64,000 nucleotides of DNA. Source: Proluteimonas luteida. GTDB lineage: Bacteria; Pseudomonadota; Gammaproteobacteria; Xanthomonadales; Xanthomonadaceae. The DNA lies in contig NZ_JAIWPT010000004.1 of assembly GCF_021191695.1 (NCBI RefSeq), positions 1 through 64,000 of the forward strand. The letters run 5' to 3'. The notes below the pieces were generated by a model. That model saw only the letters and a list, made by a program, of their open reading frames with translations. It ran no database searches and had not been told where the DNA came from. The translations under genes were made by a program, and so were the position numbers. How positions within the stretch are numbered: the first letter of the stretch is position 1; each line of letters begins with the position of its first letter. This document shows positions 32,801 to 43,743 of the stretch, one piece after another.

Positions 32801-35320
32801 TCAGACTGCCGCCAGGATCTCGCGCAGGAACGGCGCGGTGCGGCTGGCGCGCGCGGCGGCCACCTGGGCCGGGGTGCCGGCGGCGACCACCCGGCCACCG
32901 TCGTCGCCCGCCCCGGGTCCCATGTCGACGATCCAGTCGCTGGCCGCGGCCACGCGCATATCGTGCTCGACGACGATCACCGTGTTGCCGGCATCCACCA
33001 ACCCGTGGAGCTGGGTCATCAGCGTGTCGACATCGCGCGGGTGCAGCCCGGTGGTCGGCTCGTCGAGCACGTAGACGGTGCCGCGGCGCTGGGCGCGCTG
33101 CAGCTCGCTGGCAAGCTTGATCCGCTGCGCCTCGCCGCCCGACAGCTCGGTTGCCGGCTGTCCCAGCCGCAGGTAGCCCAGCCCGACCTCCAGCAGTACC
33201 TGAAGCGGACGCGCGACCGCAGGATCGTCGGCGAAGAAGTCCGCGGCCTCGGCGACCGTCATGCCGAGCACCTCGGCGATGTTCTTTCCGCGCAGCGCGA
33301 TCTCCAGCGTCTTCGCGTCGAAGCGGCTGCCGTGGCAGGTGGGGCACGGCGCGTAGACGCTGGGCATGAACAGCAGTTCCACGCTGACGAAGCCCTCGCC
33401 CTCGCAGGTCGCGCAGCGGCCCTTGGCGACATTGAACGAGAAATGCCCGGCATCGTAGCGGCGGCGCCTGGCCGCCGGCGTCGCCGCGAACAGCCGGCGC
33501 ACGTGGTCGAACAGGCCGGTGTAGGTCGCCAGGTTCGATCGTGGCGTACGCCCGATGGGCTTCTGGTCCACGCGCACCAGCCGGCGCACCGCATCCAGCC
33601 CGCCTTCGATGCGACCCTCGACCGGCACCTCGACGCCGCGCTCGAGCGGATCCAGCGGCACCTCGTCCGCATCGCGGTGCCGGCCCGCATGCGCACCCAG
33701 CAGCTCGACCAGCGCCTGGCTGACCAGCGACGACTTGCCCGAGCCGCTGACGCCGGTGACCGTGGTGAACACGCCCAGCGGCAGGTCCACGTCGAGCCCG
33801 CGCACGTTGTTGCGCACGATGCCGCGCAGCTGCAGCCAGCCTGCCGGCGTGCGCAGGCGGCTGCCGATCGGCGCGTGACCGGCGAACAGGTAGCGCCGCG
33901 TCGCCGAGGCCTCGACGTCCGCCAGCCCCGCCGGCGGCCCGCTGTAGAGCACGCGCCCGCCCTGCTCGCCCGCGGCCGGGCCGACGTCCACGATCCAGTC
34001 GGCATGGCGGATCACGTCGATCTCGTGCTCGACCACGAACAGCGAATTTCCGGCGCGCTTGAGCTGGTCCAGCGCGCGCAGCAGCGCCTGCGCATCGGCC
34101 GGGTGCAGGCCGGCCGATGGCTCGTCCATCACGTAGACCACGCCGAACAGCTGCGAGCGGATCTGCGTGCCCAGGCGCAGGCGCTGCAGTTCGCCCGGCG
34201 ACAGCGTCGGCGTGCTGCGCGCCAGCGTGAGATACCCCAGGCCGAGGTCCTGCAGCACCGCGATGCGCGCAAGCAGGTCCCGGGCGATGCGCTGCGCGGC
34301 GAGCGCCTGCTCGGGATGCGCCTTCGCATGGGTCTTCCCGGCCGCGGCCGGCTGCAGCAGCGCGACCAGTTCGCCCAGCGGGCGCTGCGAGAACGCCGCG
34401 ATGTCGAGCCCGGCGAAGGTCACCGACAACGCCTCGCGCCGCAGCCGCTTGCCGTGGCACTCCGGGCAGTCGGCGCTGACCAGGTACTGCGCGGCGCGCT
34501 TCTTCTGCTGCGGGCTCTGGGTGTTGGCGAAGGTATGCAGCACATGGCGGCGCGCACTGGTGAAGGTGCCCATGTAGCTGGGCTCCAGCTTCCTCTTCAG
34601 CGCGCGCCGGACGTCGTCGAGATCGAAACCCGCGTAGACCGGCACCACGGGCTGCTCGTCGGTGAACAGGATCCAGTCTCGGGTCCTCTTCGGCAGCTTC
34701 GACCACGGCACGTCCACGTCGATGCCGAGTGTGGTCAGGATGTCGCGCTGGTTCTGCCCGTGCCACGCGCCCGGCCACGCCGCGACCGCGCGCTCGCGGA
34801 TCGTCAGGTTGCGGTCGGGCACCATCGAGGCTTCCGTGGCGTCATAGATGCGCCCCAGCCCGTGGCAGGTCGGGCAGGCGCCGGCCGGTGTGTTCGGCGA
34901 GAAGCCGTCGGCGTAGATGATGTCCTGGCCGGGCGGATAGTCGCCGGCGCGCGAGTACAGCATGCGCAAGCTGTTGGAGATCGTGGTCAGGCTGCCGACC
35001 GACGAGCGCGCGGTCGGCGTGCCGCGCGCCTGCTGCAACGCCACCGCCGGCGGCAGGCCCTCGATCGCATCGACCTGCGGCACCCCCGCCTGGTCGATCA
35101 GCCGCCGCGCATACGGCGAGATCGAATCGAGATAGCGCCGCTGCGCCTCGGCGAACAGCGTGCCGAACGCCAGCGACGACTTGCCCGAGCCCGATACCCC
35201 GGTGAACACCACCAGCGCATCGCGCGGGATGTCGACGTCGACGTCCTTGAGGTTGTGCTCGCGCGCGCCACGGACACGCACGCAATCGGCGGGTCCGGCG
35301 GGGAGTTCCGGCTGGGGCAT
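32801..35320 (-). CDS. UvrA-like ABC ATPase, short class (UvrA2-type)
   Basis: DNA-binding ABC-type ATPase of 839 residues, about 100 shorter than the housekeeping UvrA. The first Walker A is GVSGSGKSS (residues 41-49) and the second GVSGSGKSS at 523-531. The first signature is degenerate, LSPGELQR; the second is the normal LSGGEAQR. Zinc cysteines occur in CPTCHG (149-152), CPECHG (285-288), CATCEGEG and a later CPTCHG. The region that binds UvrB in canonical UvrA appears reduced, as in class II/III paralogues tied to drug or damage resistance. The start ATG 35320 gives the family N-terminus. It is probably an auxiliary damage sensor, not the main excision-repair protein. Confidence 0.88.
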   Translation of the reverse strand: MPQPELPAGPADCVRVRGAREHNLKDVDVDIPRDALVVFTGVSGSGKSSLAFGTLFAEAQRRYLDSISPYARRLIDQAGVPQVDAIEGLPPAVALQQARGTPTARSSVGSLTTISNSLRMLYSRAGDYPPGQDIIYADGFSPNTPAGACPTCHGLGRIYDATEASMVPDRNLTIRERAVAAWPGAWHGQNQRDILTTLGIDVDVPWSKLPKRTRDWILFTDEQPVVPVYAGFDLDDVRRALKRKLEPSYMGTFTSARRHVLHTFANTQSPQQKKRAAQYLVSADCPECHGKRLRREALSVTFAGLDIAAFSQRPLGELVALLQPAAAGKTHAKAHPEQALAAQRIARDLLARIAVLQDLGLGYLTLARSTPTLSPGELQRLRLGTQIRSQLFGVVYVMDEPSAGLHPADAQALLRALDQLKRAGNSLFVVEHEIDVIRHADWIVDVGPAAGEQGGRVLYSGPPAGLADVEASATRRYLFAGHAPIGSRLRTPAGWLQLRGIVRNNVRGLDVDLPLGVFTTVTGVSGSGKSSLVSQALVELLGAHAGRHRDADEVPLDPLERGVEVPVEGRIEGGLDAVRRLVRVDQKPIGRTPRSNLATYTGLFDHVRRLFAATPAARRRRYDAGHFSFNVAKGRCATCEGEGFVSVELLFMPSVYAPCPTCHGSRFDAKTLEIALRGKNIAEVLGMTVAEAADFFADDPAVARPLQVLLEVGLGYLRLGQPATELSGGEAQRIKLASELQRAQRRGTVYVLDEPTTGLHPRDVDTLMTQLHGLVDAGNTVIVVEHDMRVAAASDWIVDMGPGAGDDGGRVVAAGTPAQVAAARASRTAPFLREILAAV

Positions 35321-35649
35321 GGCGACGGCCTGGGCGGACGGGGCAGCCGGCATTATCCGCGCAGACGCGTGCACGTCCCATCGACGTGGCGACGCATCCG
35401 GCGCGGACACCCGACGGGTGGAGCGCGGGCACGCCGCGCGGCGTCTGTTTCCTTCCGGCGGCGCCATCGACACGCACCGTTCCGCGTCCGCGGCCGGAAA
35501 TTCGCATTGCCGGCACGCCCGGTTGCCCCAAAGTAGAGGCCGTGTCCCGGCATCGCCGCACTGTCGTGCCGCGATCGCCGGGTCGATCGATCCGGACAGC
35601 CCGTCCTGCCCGTACTCCCTTTCAGTTGCCCGTCCACAAGGAATCCCCC
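35321..35649. other. Divergent intergenic region before the aldehyde dehydrogenase gene
   Basis: About 330 bp between the uvrA-like gene and the dehydrogenase gene. No additional gene is supported; frames across it extend the two neighbours without family similarity. It must contain both promoters. No repeat of the dispersed family was seen. Confidence 0.5.
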
Positions 35650-37041
35650 ATGGCCTTTGCAACCACCAACCCCTACACCGGCGAAACCGTCAAGACCTTC
35701 CCCGCGACGACCCCGGCCGAGATCGACGCGGCCATCGGGCGCGCCCACGCGGCATTCCTGGGCTGGCGCGACCTCGCGCTTGAAGACCGCGCCAAGGTCC
35801 TCAAGCGCGCCGCCGGACTGCTGCGCGCCGAACCACGCAAGTACGCGCAGATCCTGACCCTGGAGATGGGCAAGCTGATCGGCGAGGCCGAGGCCGAGGT
35901 CGAACTGTGCGCGCAGATCCTCGACTACTACGTCGAGCACGGCGCCGAGGGCCTGGCCCCGCGCTACCTGCCGGCCAAGGGCTTCGGCGACACCGATGTG
36001 CAACTGGTCAAGCAGCCGCTGGGCGTGCTGTTCGCGGTGGAGCCGTGGAACTTCCCCTACTACCAGGTGATCCGCATCACCGCGCCGCAGGTCACCGCCG
36101 GCAACGCCATCGTGCTCAAGCACGCCGCCAACGTGCCGCAGTCGGCGCTGGCGATGGAGCAGCTGTTCCGCGATGCGGGCGCGCCGGAAGGCCTGCTCAC
36201 CAATGTCTTCATCTCGCACGAGGACGCGGAGCGCGTGATCGCCGATCCGCGCGTGCGCGGCGTGGCATTGACCGGCAGCGAGCGCGCCGGCTCGGCGGTG
36301 GCCGCGCTGGCCGGCAAATACATGAAGAAGAGCACGCTGGAACTGGGCGGCGCCGACGCGTTCATCGTGCTGTCGGACGCCGACGTGAAGCAGGCGGCGA
36401 AGTGGGCGGTGTTCGGCCGCCACTGGAACGCCGGCCAGGTGTGCGTGTCGTCGAAGCGGATCATCGTCGAGGACGCGGTCTACGACGAATTCCTGGAACA
36501 CTACCGCGCCGGCGTGGCCGCGCTGCAGGCCGGCGACCCGCTGGATCCGGCGACCACGCTGGCGCCGCTGTCGTCGCAGAGCGCGAGCGACGGACTGGCG
36601 AAGCAGGTCGAAGACGCGATCGCGCACGGCGCCACCGCCGAGACGCTGGGCAAGCCGGTGCCCGAACAGGGCGCGTTCTACCAGCCCACGCTGCTGACCG
36701 GCATCACCGCCGACAACCCCGCCTACCGCACCGAATTCTTCGGCCCGGTGAGCCAGGTGTATCGCGTGGCCGACGAGGACGAGGCGATCCGGCTCGCCAA
36801 CGACTCGCCGTACGGCCTCGGCGGCTCGGTGTTCAGCCAGGACACCGCGCGCGCCAAGCGCGTGGCCGCGCGCCTGGAAACCGGCATGGTCTACATCAAC
36901 CAGCCGACCGGCGTGAAGGCGGACATTCCCTTCGGCGGCGTCAAGAACTCCGGCTACGGCCACGAGCTGATCGACCTGGGCCTCAACGAGTTCGTCAATG
37001 AAAAAGTCGTGGTGGTGACGGATATCGACGGATCGTTCTGA
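35650..37041 (+). CDS. NAD(P)-dependent aldehyde dehydrogenase, succinate-semialdehyde dehydrogenase-like
   Basis: Soluble aldehyde dehydrogenase of 463 residues. The cofactor and catalytic blocks are PWNFPYYQVIRITAPQVTAGN (with the Asn), LTGSERAG, the catalytic Glu in LELGGAD and Cys in NAGQVCVSSKR. The C-terminal EFFGPVSQVYRV and GGVKNSGYGHE are intact. The length and N-terminus (MAFATTNPYTGETVKTF) are those of the short GabD/YneI branch, so succinate semialdehyde is a reasonable substrate, but related aldehydes are possible. ATG 35650 has AGGA upstream. No gabT or GABA gene is adjacent, so the pathway is not defined by context. Confidence 0.9.
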   Translation: MAFATTNPYTGETVKTFPATTPAEIDAAIGRAHAAFLGWRDLALEDRAKVLKRAAGLLRAEPRKYAQILTLEMGKLIGEAEAEVELCAQILDYYVEHGAEGLAPRYLPAKGFGDTDVQLVKQPLGVLFAVEPWNFPYYQVIRITAPQVTAGNAIVLKHAANVPQSALAMEQLFRDAGAPEGLLTNVFISHEDAERVIADPRVRGVALTGSERAGSAVAALAGKYMKKSTLELGGADAFIVLSDADVKQAAKWAVFGRHWNAGQVCVSSKRIIVEDAVYDEFLEHYRAGVAALQAGDPLDPATTLAPLSSQSASDGLAKQVEDAIAHGATAETLGKPVPEQGAFYQPTLLTGITADNPAYRTEFFGPVSQVYRVADEDEAIRLANDSPYGLGGSVFSQDTARAKRVAARLETGMVYINQPTGVKADIPFGGVKNSGYGHELIDLGLNEFVNEKVVVVTDIDGSF

Positions 37042-37100
37042 GGCCTGTGGCGCGGGGCGACGCTGGCCGCCCCCGCCTTTGCCTTGGGCCTTGGCGCGCG

Positions 37101-37862
37101 TCAGCGCGGCGGTAACCCCGGGTCGAAGCCGAACCCGTCGCCGACCTGCCCGATGCAGACGATCTGCCGCTGCGGCAGCCGCGTCCACCGCTTCGGGCGT
37201 TCGCCGTCGTCCTGGATGCTGCCATCGCGGCGCCAGGCGCGGCCGCTGAGATAGTTGACGCTGACCTCCTCTGTTTCGCCCGAGGCACGGTGCGTCTCGC
37301 GGAAGTCGTAGCCGATCAGGCGGAAGCAACCGTCCTGATGGCGGAAGGTGAAGCTGCGGCTGCTGGTGAACCAGGTACCCGCGCTCGCCCAGCTGTGCAG
37401 CCGGATGGTGAAGCTGCGGTTGCCGGCGATGGTGATCGATGCCGCGGGGTCGTCCAGGTAGTCGTCCATCACCGGGCTTTCCGCGCGCGGGATCAGCGCA
37501 TGGTCGACCATGGCGCGACGATAGCCGCCATCGCCGTCGGCGCTGGCGAACGCGGCGACGAGCATTCGCGGATTGGTGTCCAGCGGCGAGGGGCCAAGCC
37601 CCTCGTGTGCGACGACGTTCTCCGGATCGTCCATCCGCAGCAGCAACAGCAGATCCGGCCGCGTGTCGTCATCCAGATTGCCGCGCACGACATGTTCGAG
37701 CCGCCAGCCGTCGGGCACGAAGCCTTCGGGGGTGTCGGCGTAAGCGGCGATCCGCGGCCAGGCGACCGGCGGAATCGCAAACGCCTGCGCACCGGCCGGC
37801 AACAGGCCGGCCAGTGCGAGCAGCAGCCCCACGAACACATGACGGGTCCGTGCGCCGGTCAT
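37101..37862 (-). CDS. Secreted protein of unknown function downstream of purA
   Basis: Protein of 253 residues with a clear signal peptide (HVFVGLLLALAGLLPAGAQAF, cleavage near residue 28). The mature part contains VVRGNLDDDTRPDLLLLLRMDD, similar to FG-GAP/VCBS-like lipoprotein stretches, and a later FTFRHQDGCFRLIGYDFRETHR. Such proteins are annotated as hypothetical in related species. The start lies five bases after the purA stop, so the two are probably co-transcribed. No enzyme motif is visible. The call as exported is from the signal; the function is unknown. Confidence 0.82.
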   Translation of the reverse strand: MTGARTRHVFVGLLLALAGLLPAGAQAFAIPPVAWPRIAAYADTPEGFVPDGWRLEHVVRGNLDDDTRPDLLLLLRMDDPENVVAHEGLGPSPLDTNPRMLVAAFASADGDGGYRRAMVDHALIPRAESPVMDDYLDDPAASITIAGNRSFTIRLHSWASAGTWFTSSRSFTFRHQDGCFRLIGYDFRETHRASGETEEVSVNYLSGRAWRRDGSIQDDGERPKRWTRLPQRQIVCIGQVGDGFGFDPGLPPR

Positions 37863-37866
37863 CGGA

Positions 37867-39578
<1,712 letters not shown>

Positions 39579-39767
39579 CTACGCGCCGCGGACGAAGTAC
39601 AGGGCGAGCAGGCCGACCGCCAGCATCGCCGCGCCGGCACGGCGCAGGGTTTGCGGCGGCAGCGCCTGCAACTGCGCGGCGGCCCGCTTCCAGACATCGG
39701 GGGCCGCGAACAGGATCAGACCCTCGATCACCAGCACCAGGCACAGCGCCGCCCACAGGTCCGACAT
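39579..39767 (-). CDS. yjeT: DUF2065 (YjeT-like) small membrane protein
   Basis: Inner-membrane protein of 62 residues with two hydrophobic segments, LWAALCLVLVIEGLILFA and LRRAGAAMLAVGLLALYFV, separated by a charged loop. Length and pattern match DUF2065. It lies 16 bases after hflC, the same position as E. coli yjeT between hflC and purA. Its function is unknown; linkage to HflKC suggests a role near the FtsH complex. The TAG stop comes from an overlapping palindromic repeat, so repeat insertion may have set its C-terminus. Confidence 0.88.
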   Translation of the reverse strand: MSDLWAALCLVLVIEGLILFAAPDVWKRAAAQLQALPPQTLRRAGAAMLAVGLLALYFVRGA

Positions 39768-39783
39768 CAGCTGTCCGGACCGC

Positions 39784-40647
39784 TCAGCGGTCGCTGCGCA
39801 TGTACTGCAGGAACGGGTCGTCGCGTTCGAGCACGATCACCGCGTCGCCCTTCTCGAACGACTTGCGGTAGGCCTCGAGGCTGCGCTGGAACGCGTAGAA
39901 CGCCGGGTCACGGTTCGCGGCCTCGCCGTAGATGCGGGTCGCCTCGGCATCGCCTTCACCGCGCAGCTTCTGCGCATCGCGCTCGGCCTCGGCCACCAGC
40001 ACGGTCTGCTCGCGGTCGGCCTGGCCGCGGATCGCGCGTGCCTGCTCCTCGCCTTCGGCGCGCAGCCTGCTGGCGACCTGACGGCGCTCGGCCCGCATGC
40101 GGTCGTAGACCTGGCCGATGACCTCGCTGTCGGTCGGCAGGTCGATCTGCTTGAGGCGGATGTCGACGATGCGGATGCCCAGCGATTTGGTCGCCTCGTT
40201 GATCGCCGGCAGCTGCTTCTCGATCAGCTCGGCACGGTTGCCCGACACCAGCTCGGTCAGCGTGCGGGCGTTGATCTCGTTGCGCAGCGAGTTCTTGATG
40301 ATCGGTTCCAGGCGCGTGTTGGCGTCGGCCTCGATACCACCGGTCGCGCGGAAGTACGCGGTCGCGTCGTCGATGAAGCCGATCGCGACGAAGTCGACGC
40401 TGACGTCCTTGCGCTCGGAGGTCAGCGAACGCTCGGGCGAGAACGCGTTGGCGTTGAAGCGGCGGTCGAACACGCGCGCGGATTCGATCAGCGGGATCTT
40501 GAAGTGCAGGCCGGGGCCGATGTCGGTCCGGGCAATGCGGCCGAGGTTGAGCACCAGGCCGACCTGGCCCTCGCGCACGACGAACACCGAGCCCATCAGG
40601 CCCAGCAGCACGATGATGACGAGCGGGATGATGAAGTTGAGTCTCAT
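39784..40647 (-). CDS. hflC: HflC, SPFH-domain modulator of FtsH
   Basis: Membrane-anchored periplasmic protein of 287 residues. One N-terminal transmembrane segment (LNFIIPLVIIVLLGLMGSVFVV) is followed by an SPFH/band 7 domain (GQVGLVLNLGRIARTDIGPGLHFKIPLIESARVFDRR) and a long helical stretch (RMRAERRQVASRLRAEGEEQARAIRGQADREQTVL). HflC and HflK form a large cage around FtsH and limit its membrane proteolysis. The ATG at 40647 overlaps the hflK stop as ATGA, so the two are coupled. FtsH itself is encoded at 47901-49832 in the same window. Confidence 0.95.
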   Translation of the reverse strand: MRLNFIIPLVIIVLLGLMGSVFVVREGQVGLVLNLGRIARTDIGPGLHFKIPLIESARVFDRRFNANAFSPERSLTSERKDVSVDFVAIGFIDDATAYFRATGGIEADANTRLEPIIKNSLRNEINARTLTELVSGNRAELIEKQLPAINEATKSLGIRIVDIRLKQIDLPTDSEVIGQVYDRMRAERRQVASRLRAEGEEQARAIRGQADREQTVLVAEAERDAQKLRGEGDAEATRIYGEAANRDPAFYAFQRSLEAYRKSFEKGDAVIVLERDDPFLQYMRSDR

Positions 40648-41819
40648 CGGCTGGCTCCTTCACGCGGCGGGCGCGGCAGCTGCGACTGCGCCGCCGGCGC
40701 AGCGGGTTGACGGGTCGCCTCGACGGTCGGCGACAGCACCTCCGGCGGCACCAGCGACGGCGCGGACTGCGCGCTGCCGCCCTGCCCGGCCATCGGCACG
40801 TAGATCAGCTGGCGGCCGTCGCCGCCGACCACGGTGCGGTTGGCGGCCAGCACGTCCTGCACCGCATCCAGCCACAGGCGCTTGCGGGTGACCTCGGGGG
40901 CGCCGCGGTAGGCATCGACCAGCAGGGTGAAGCGGGTCGCGTCACCGGTGGCGCGGGCGACCGCCGCGGTCTTGTAGCCTTCGGCGACCGCGCGCATCCG
41001 CGCCGCCTCGCCTCGGGCCTCCGGAACGATCTTGGCCGCGTGCGCGCGCGCTTCGTTGATCAGGCGCTCGTTCATCTGCTGGGCGCTGTTGACCTCGTCG
41101 AACGCGGGCTTGACCTCTTCCGGCGGACGCGCGTCCTGCAGGTTCAGCTCGGTGACGAACAGGCCGGTGCGGTAGGCGTCGAGCGAGGCCTGCAGCGAGG
41201 CCTGCGCGGCCGTCGACAGCGGACCGCGCGCGTTGAGCGCGGCGTCGAGGTTGGCGCGGCCGATCTGCTCGCGCACCGCGCTGACCGCGGTCTGCTCGAG
41301 CACTTCGCGCGCGCTGCGCGTGCCGTACAGGTACTGCACCGCGTCGCCGACGCGGTACTGCACGTTGAACGACACGGTGACGATGTTCTCGTCGCTGGTC
41401 AGCACCGGCACCGTGCTGCTGAACGACTGCACGGTGGTCGCGTCGACCTTGGTGACGGTCTCGACCGGCCACGGCAGCTTGAGGTTCGGGCCCGGCTGCA
41501 TGACCCGCGCCGCCTGGCCGAAGCGCAGCACCACGCCACGCTGCTGTTCGCCGATCAGCACGAAGCAGTTGAACAGCAGGATCACGACCAGGCCGATGGC
41601 GATCCAGCGCAGCGGATGTCCGCCGCCGCCACCGCCGAAGGTGCCGCGCAACTGGTCGAGGATGCGGTCGAAGCCACCGCCGCCGCCATTGCCGCGCCCG
41701 CCGCCACCGCTGCTCCCGCGCCGCTTGGGCGGCCAGGGATTGCGGCTGCCGTCGTCGCCGGACCCGGGCCGGTCCGGGGTCTCGTTGTCCTTGTTCTTGC
41801 CGGGAATGTTCCAGGCCAT
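40644..41819 (-). CDS. hflK: HflK, SPFH-domain modulator of FtsH
   Basis: Partner of HflC, 391 residues. A Gly-rich cytoplasmic N-terminus (MAWNIPGKNKDN, then GSSGGGGRGNGGGGG) precedes the transmembrane segment WIAIGLVVILLFNCFVLI. The SPFH domain follows (EQQRGVVLRFGQAARVMQPGPNLKLPWPVETVTKVD). The C-terminal tail is Pro/Ala-rich. ATG 41819 gives the classic HflK N-terminus; a 36-residue upstream extension is rejected. hflC overlaps by four bases downstream; hflX is 124 bases upstream. It acts at the inner membrane with FtsH. Confidence 0.95.
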   Translation of the reverse strand: MAWNIPGKNKDNETPDRPGSGDDGSRNPWPPKRRGSSGGGGRGNGGGGGFDRILDQLRGTFGGGGGGHPLRWIAIGLVVILLFNCFVLIGEQQRGVVLRFGQAARVMQPGPNLKLPWPVETVTKVDATTVQSFSSTVPVLTSDENIVTVSFNVQYRVGDAVQYLYGTRSAREVLEQTAVSAVREQIGRANLDAALNARGPLSTAAQASLQASLDAYRTGLFVTELNLQDARPPEEVKPAFDEVNSAQQMNERLINEARAHAAKIVPEARGEAARMRAVAEGYKTAAVARATGDATRFTLLVDAYRGAPEVTRKRLWLDAVQDVLAANRTVVGGDGRQLIYVPMAGQGGSAQSAPSLVPPEVLSPTVEATRQPAAPAAQSQLPRPPREGASR

Positions 41820-41942
41820 GCCTGCTCCAGTTCTGGGGGCGTCAACGGCCTGGGCCGCGCGAGGATTGCATAGTCTAACCGGCAGCCTCCATCGGGGGCA
41901 TCCGCCAGCGGTGTGGCGCTGCGGCAAACGCCGCCGCCCGGT

Positions 41943-43262
41943 TCACATGGTGTCGTCTTCGTCCGGAGGCAAGAGCGGGCGCAAGGGCGCACCGTCGTCC
42001 TGCGCCGCCAGCCGCGCGGCATCGGCAAGCGCGAGATCGATCTCCAGCCGCCAGCCCGACTCGTCGGCCTGTTCGTCACGCACCGCGTCGAGCGCATGCA
42101 GACGCGCACGCAGCCGGCCCGACGACGACGGCAGCTGCAGCACGCCGGTCACCCGGCGCATGCCCAGGCGTCGCGCCAGCGCCTGCGACAGCAGGTCCAG
42201 GCCCAGGCCGTCGCGCGCGGAGATCCACACGCTCTCGCGCACGGCATCGTCGGCCAGCGCGTCCGGGTCCTGGTCGTAGCGCGGGCGCGCGCCTTCGATC
42301 CGGTCGATCTTGTTGAACACCAGCAGCTGCGGCAGGTCGCCGGCGCCGATTTCCGCCAGTACCGCGTCGACCTGCTGGATGCGTTCGTTGCGCAGCGGGT
42401 CGGCGGCATCGATGACGTGCAGCAGCAGGTCGGCCTCTCGCGCCTCGCTCAGCGTGGAGCGGAACGCGGCGACCAGTTCGTGCGGCAGGTCGCGGACGAA
42501 GCCGACGGTGTCGGCCATCACCACCGAGCCGCCGGACAGGTCGACCCGACGCACGGTCGGGTCGAGCGTGGCGAACAGCTGGTCGGCGGCGTAGGCGTCG
42601 GCGCCGCTGAGCGCATTGAACAGCGTCGACTTGCCGGCATTGGTATAGCCGACCAGGGCGATGCGCGGCATCTCGCTGCGCACGCGCGCGCGGCGCATCT
42701 GGGTGCGCTGCACCTCGACTTTCTGCAGGCGCGCCTGCAACTGCTCGACGCGCTTCTGCAGCAGCCGGCGGTCGGTCTCGAGCTGGGTCTCGCCCGGGCC
42801 GCGCAGGCCGATCGAACCGCCACGCTGGCGTTCCAGATGGGTCCAGCCGCGCACCAGGCGCGTGGACATGTGCCGCAGCTGGGCCAGCTCGACCTGCAGC
42901 TTGCCCTCGTGGCTGCGCGCACGCTGGGCGAAGATGTCGAGGATCAGCCCGGTGCGGTCGACGACCCGACGCTCGAGATACTTCTCGAGGTTGCGCTCCT
43001 GGCCCGGGCTGAGCCGGTGGTTGACCAGGATCAGGTCGGCGCCGGTGGCATCGGCCACGGCCTTCACCTCTTCCAGCTTGCCGCTGCCGATCAGCGTCGC
43101 GGCATTGGGCTTGTCGATGCGCGCGGGGATGACCGCGGCAACGGCGGCGCCGGCCGAGCGTGCGAGTTCGGAGAATTCCTCGAGCGCGCCCTCGTCGGCC
43201 GGGCCGTGCGCATGGGGCTGGATCAGCAGCGCGTTTTCACCCTTGCGGGAGCGTTCAAACAA
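41943..43262 (-). CDS. hflX: Ribosome-associated GTPase HflX
   Basis: GTPase of 439 residues that binds and splits stalled 70S ribosomes. The N-terminal domain reads LIGSGKLEEVKAVADATGADLILVNHRLSPGQERNLEKYL; a coiled linker is GPGETQLETDRRLLQKRVEQL. G1 is GYTNAGKS, G3 is DTVGF, and G4 is NKID. The start is TTG at 43262 (MFERSRKGENALLIQP), agreeing with the family N-terminus, although a rare TTG with a distant GAGG is unusual. No better start is available before hfq ends at 43284. It lies in the hfq-hflX-hflK-hflC order typical of gammaproteobacteria. Confidence 0.93.
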   Translation of the reverse strand: MFERSRKGENALLIQPHAHGPADEGALEEFSELARSAGAAVAAVIPARIDKPNAATLIGSGKLEEVKAVADATGADLILVNHRLSPGQERNLEKYLERRVVDRTGLILDIFAQRARSHEGKLQVELAQLRHMSTRLVRGWTHLERQRGGSIGLRGPGETQLETDRRLLQKRVEQLQARLQKVEVQRTQMRRARVRSEMPRIALVGYTNAGKSTLFNALSGADAYAADQLFATLDPTVRRVDLSGGSVVMADTVGFVRDLPHELVAAFRSTLSEAREADLLLHVIDAADPLRNERIQQVDAVLAEIGAGDLPQLLVFNKIDRIEGARPRYDQDPDALADDAVRESVWISARDGLGLDLLSQALARRLGMRRVTGVLQLPSSSGRLRARLHALDAVRDEQADESGWRLEIDLALADAARLAAQDDGAPLRPLLPPDEDDTM

Positions 43263-43283
43263 AAGGGGTCAAGCCTCGTCGGG

Positions 43284-43568
43284 TCACTCGGACTGTTCCG
43301 GCGCGTCGTCGTCACCGCCCTCGCCTTCGGAGGACTGGACGAAACCGCCGCCCGGCGCCACGCGCACGTTGCGCGCCGGCACCACCGTCGAGATCGCATG
43401 TTTGTAGACCATCTGGCTCACGGTGTTGCGCAGCAACACCACGAACTGGTCGAACGACTCGATCGTGCCCTGCAGTTTGATGCCATTGACGAGGTAAATC
43501 GAGACCGGCACGCGTTCGCGGCGCAGTGCGTTCAGGAAAGGATCCTGCAAGGACTGTCCCTTGGACAT
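43284..43568 (-). CDS. hfq: RNA chaperone Hfq
   Basis: Hexameric Sm-like RNA chaperone of 94 residues that pairs small RNAs with mRNAs. [34 protein letters not shown] is the classic N-terminus with the Gln and Phe of the proximal face. [26 protein letters not shown] holds the Sm2 motif (YKHAIST). The C-terminal tail is acidic and short ([13 protein letters not shown]). The start at 43568 has GGGGAAA upstream. miaA lies 175 bases upstream in the same direction and hflX 21 bases downstream. Confidence 0.96.
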   Translation of the reverse strand: MSKGQSLQDPFLNALRRERVPVSIYLVNGIKLQGTIESFDQFVVLLRNTVSQMVYKHAISTVVPARNVRVAPGGGFVQSSEGEGGDDDAPEQSE

Positions 43569-43743
43569 GGTGTTTCCCCACTTGGTTATTGTTGTCGTCG
43601 GCCGGAGCCGCGGCGGCGCCGCACTCCCCGTGGACGCCAAGTGCCCGATGTTACACAACCGCCGCGTCGCGCGGGCGATGCACGCGGCATGGAAGGCCGC
43701 TGGCGGATGCGCGGGCACCGGGAATGTGACGGGATCGCGCCAT

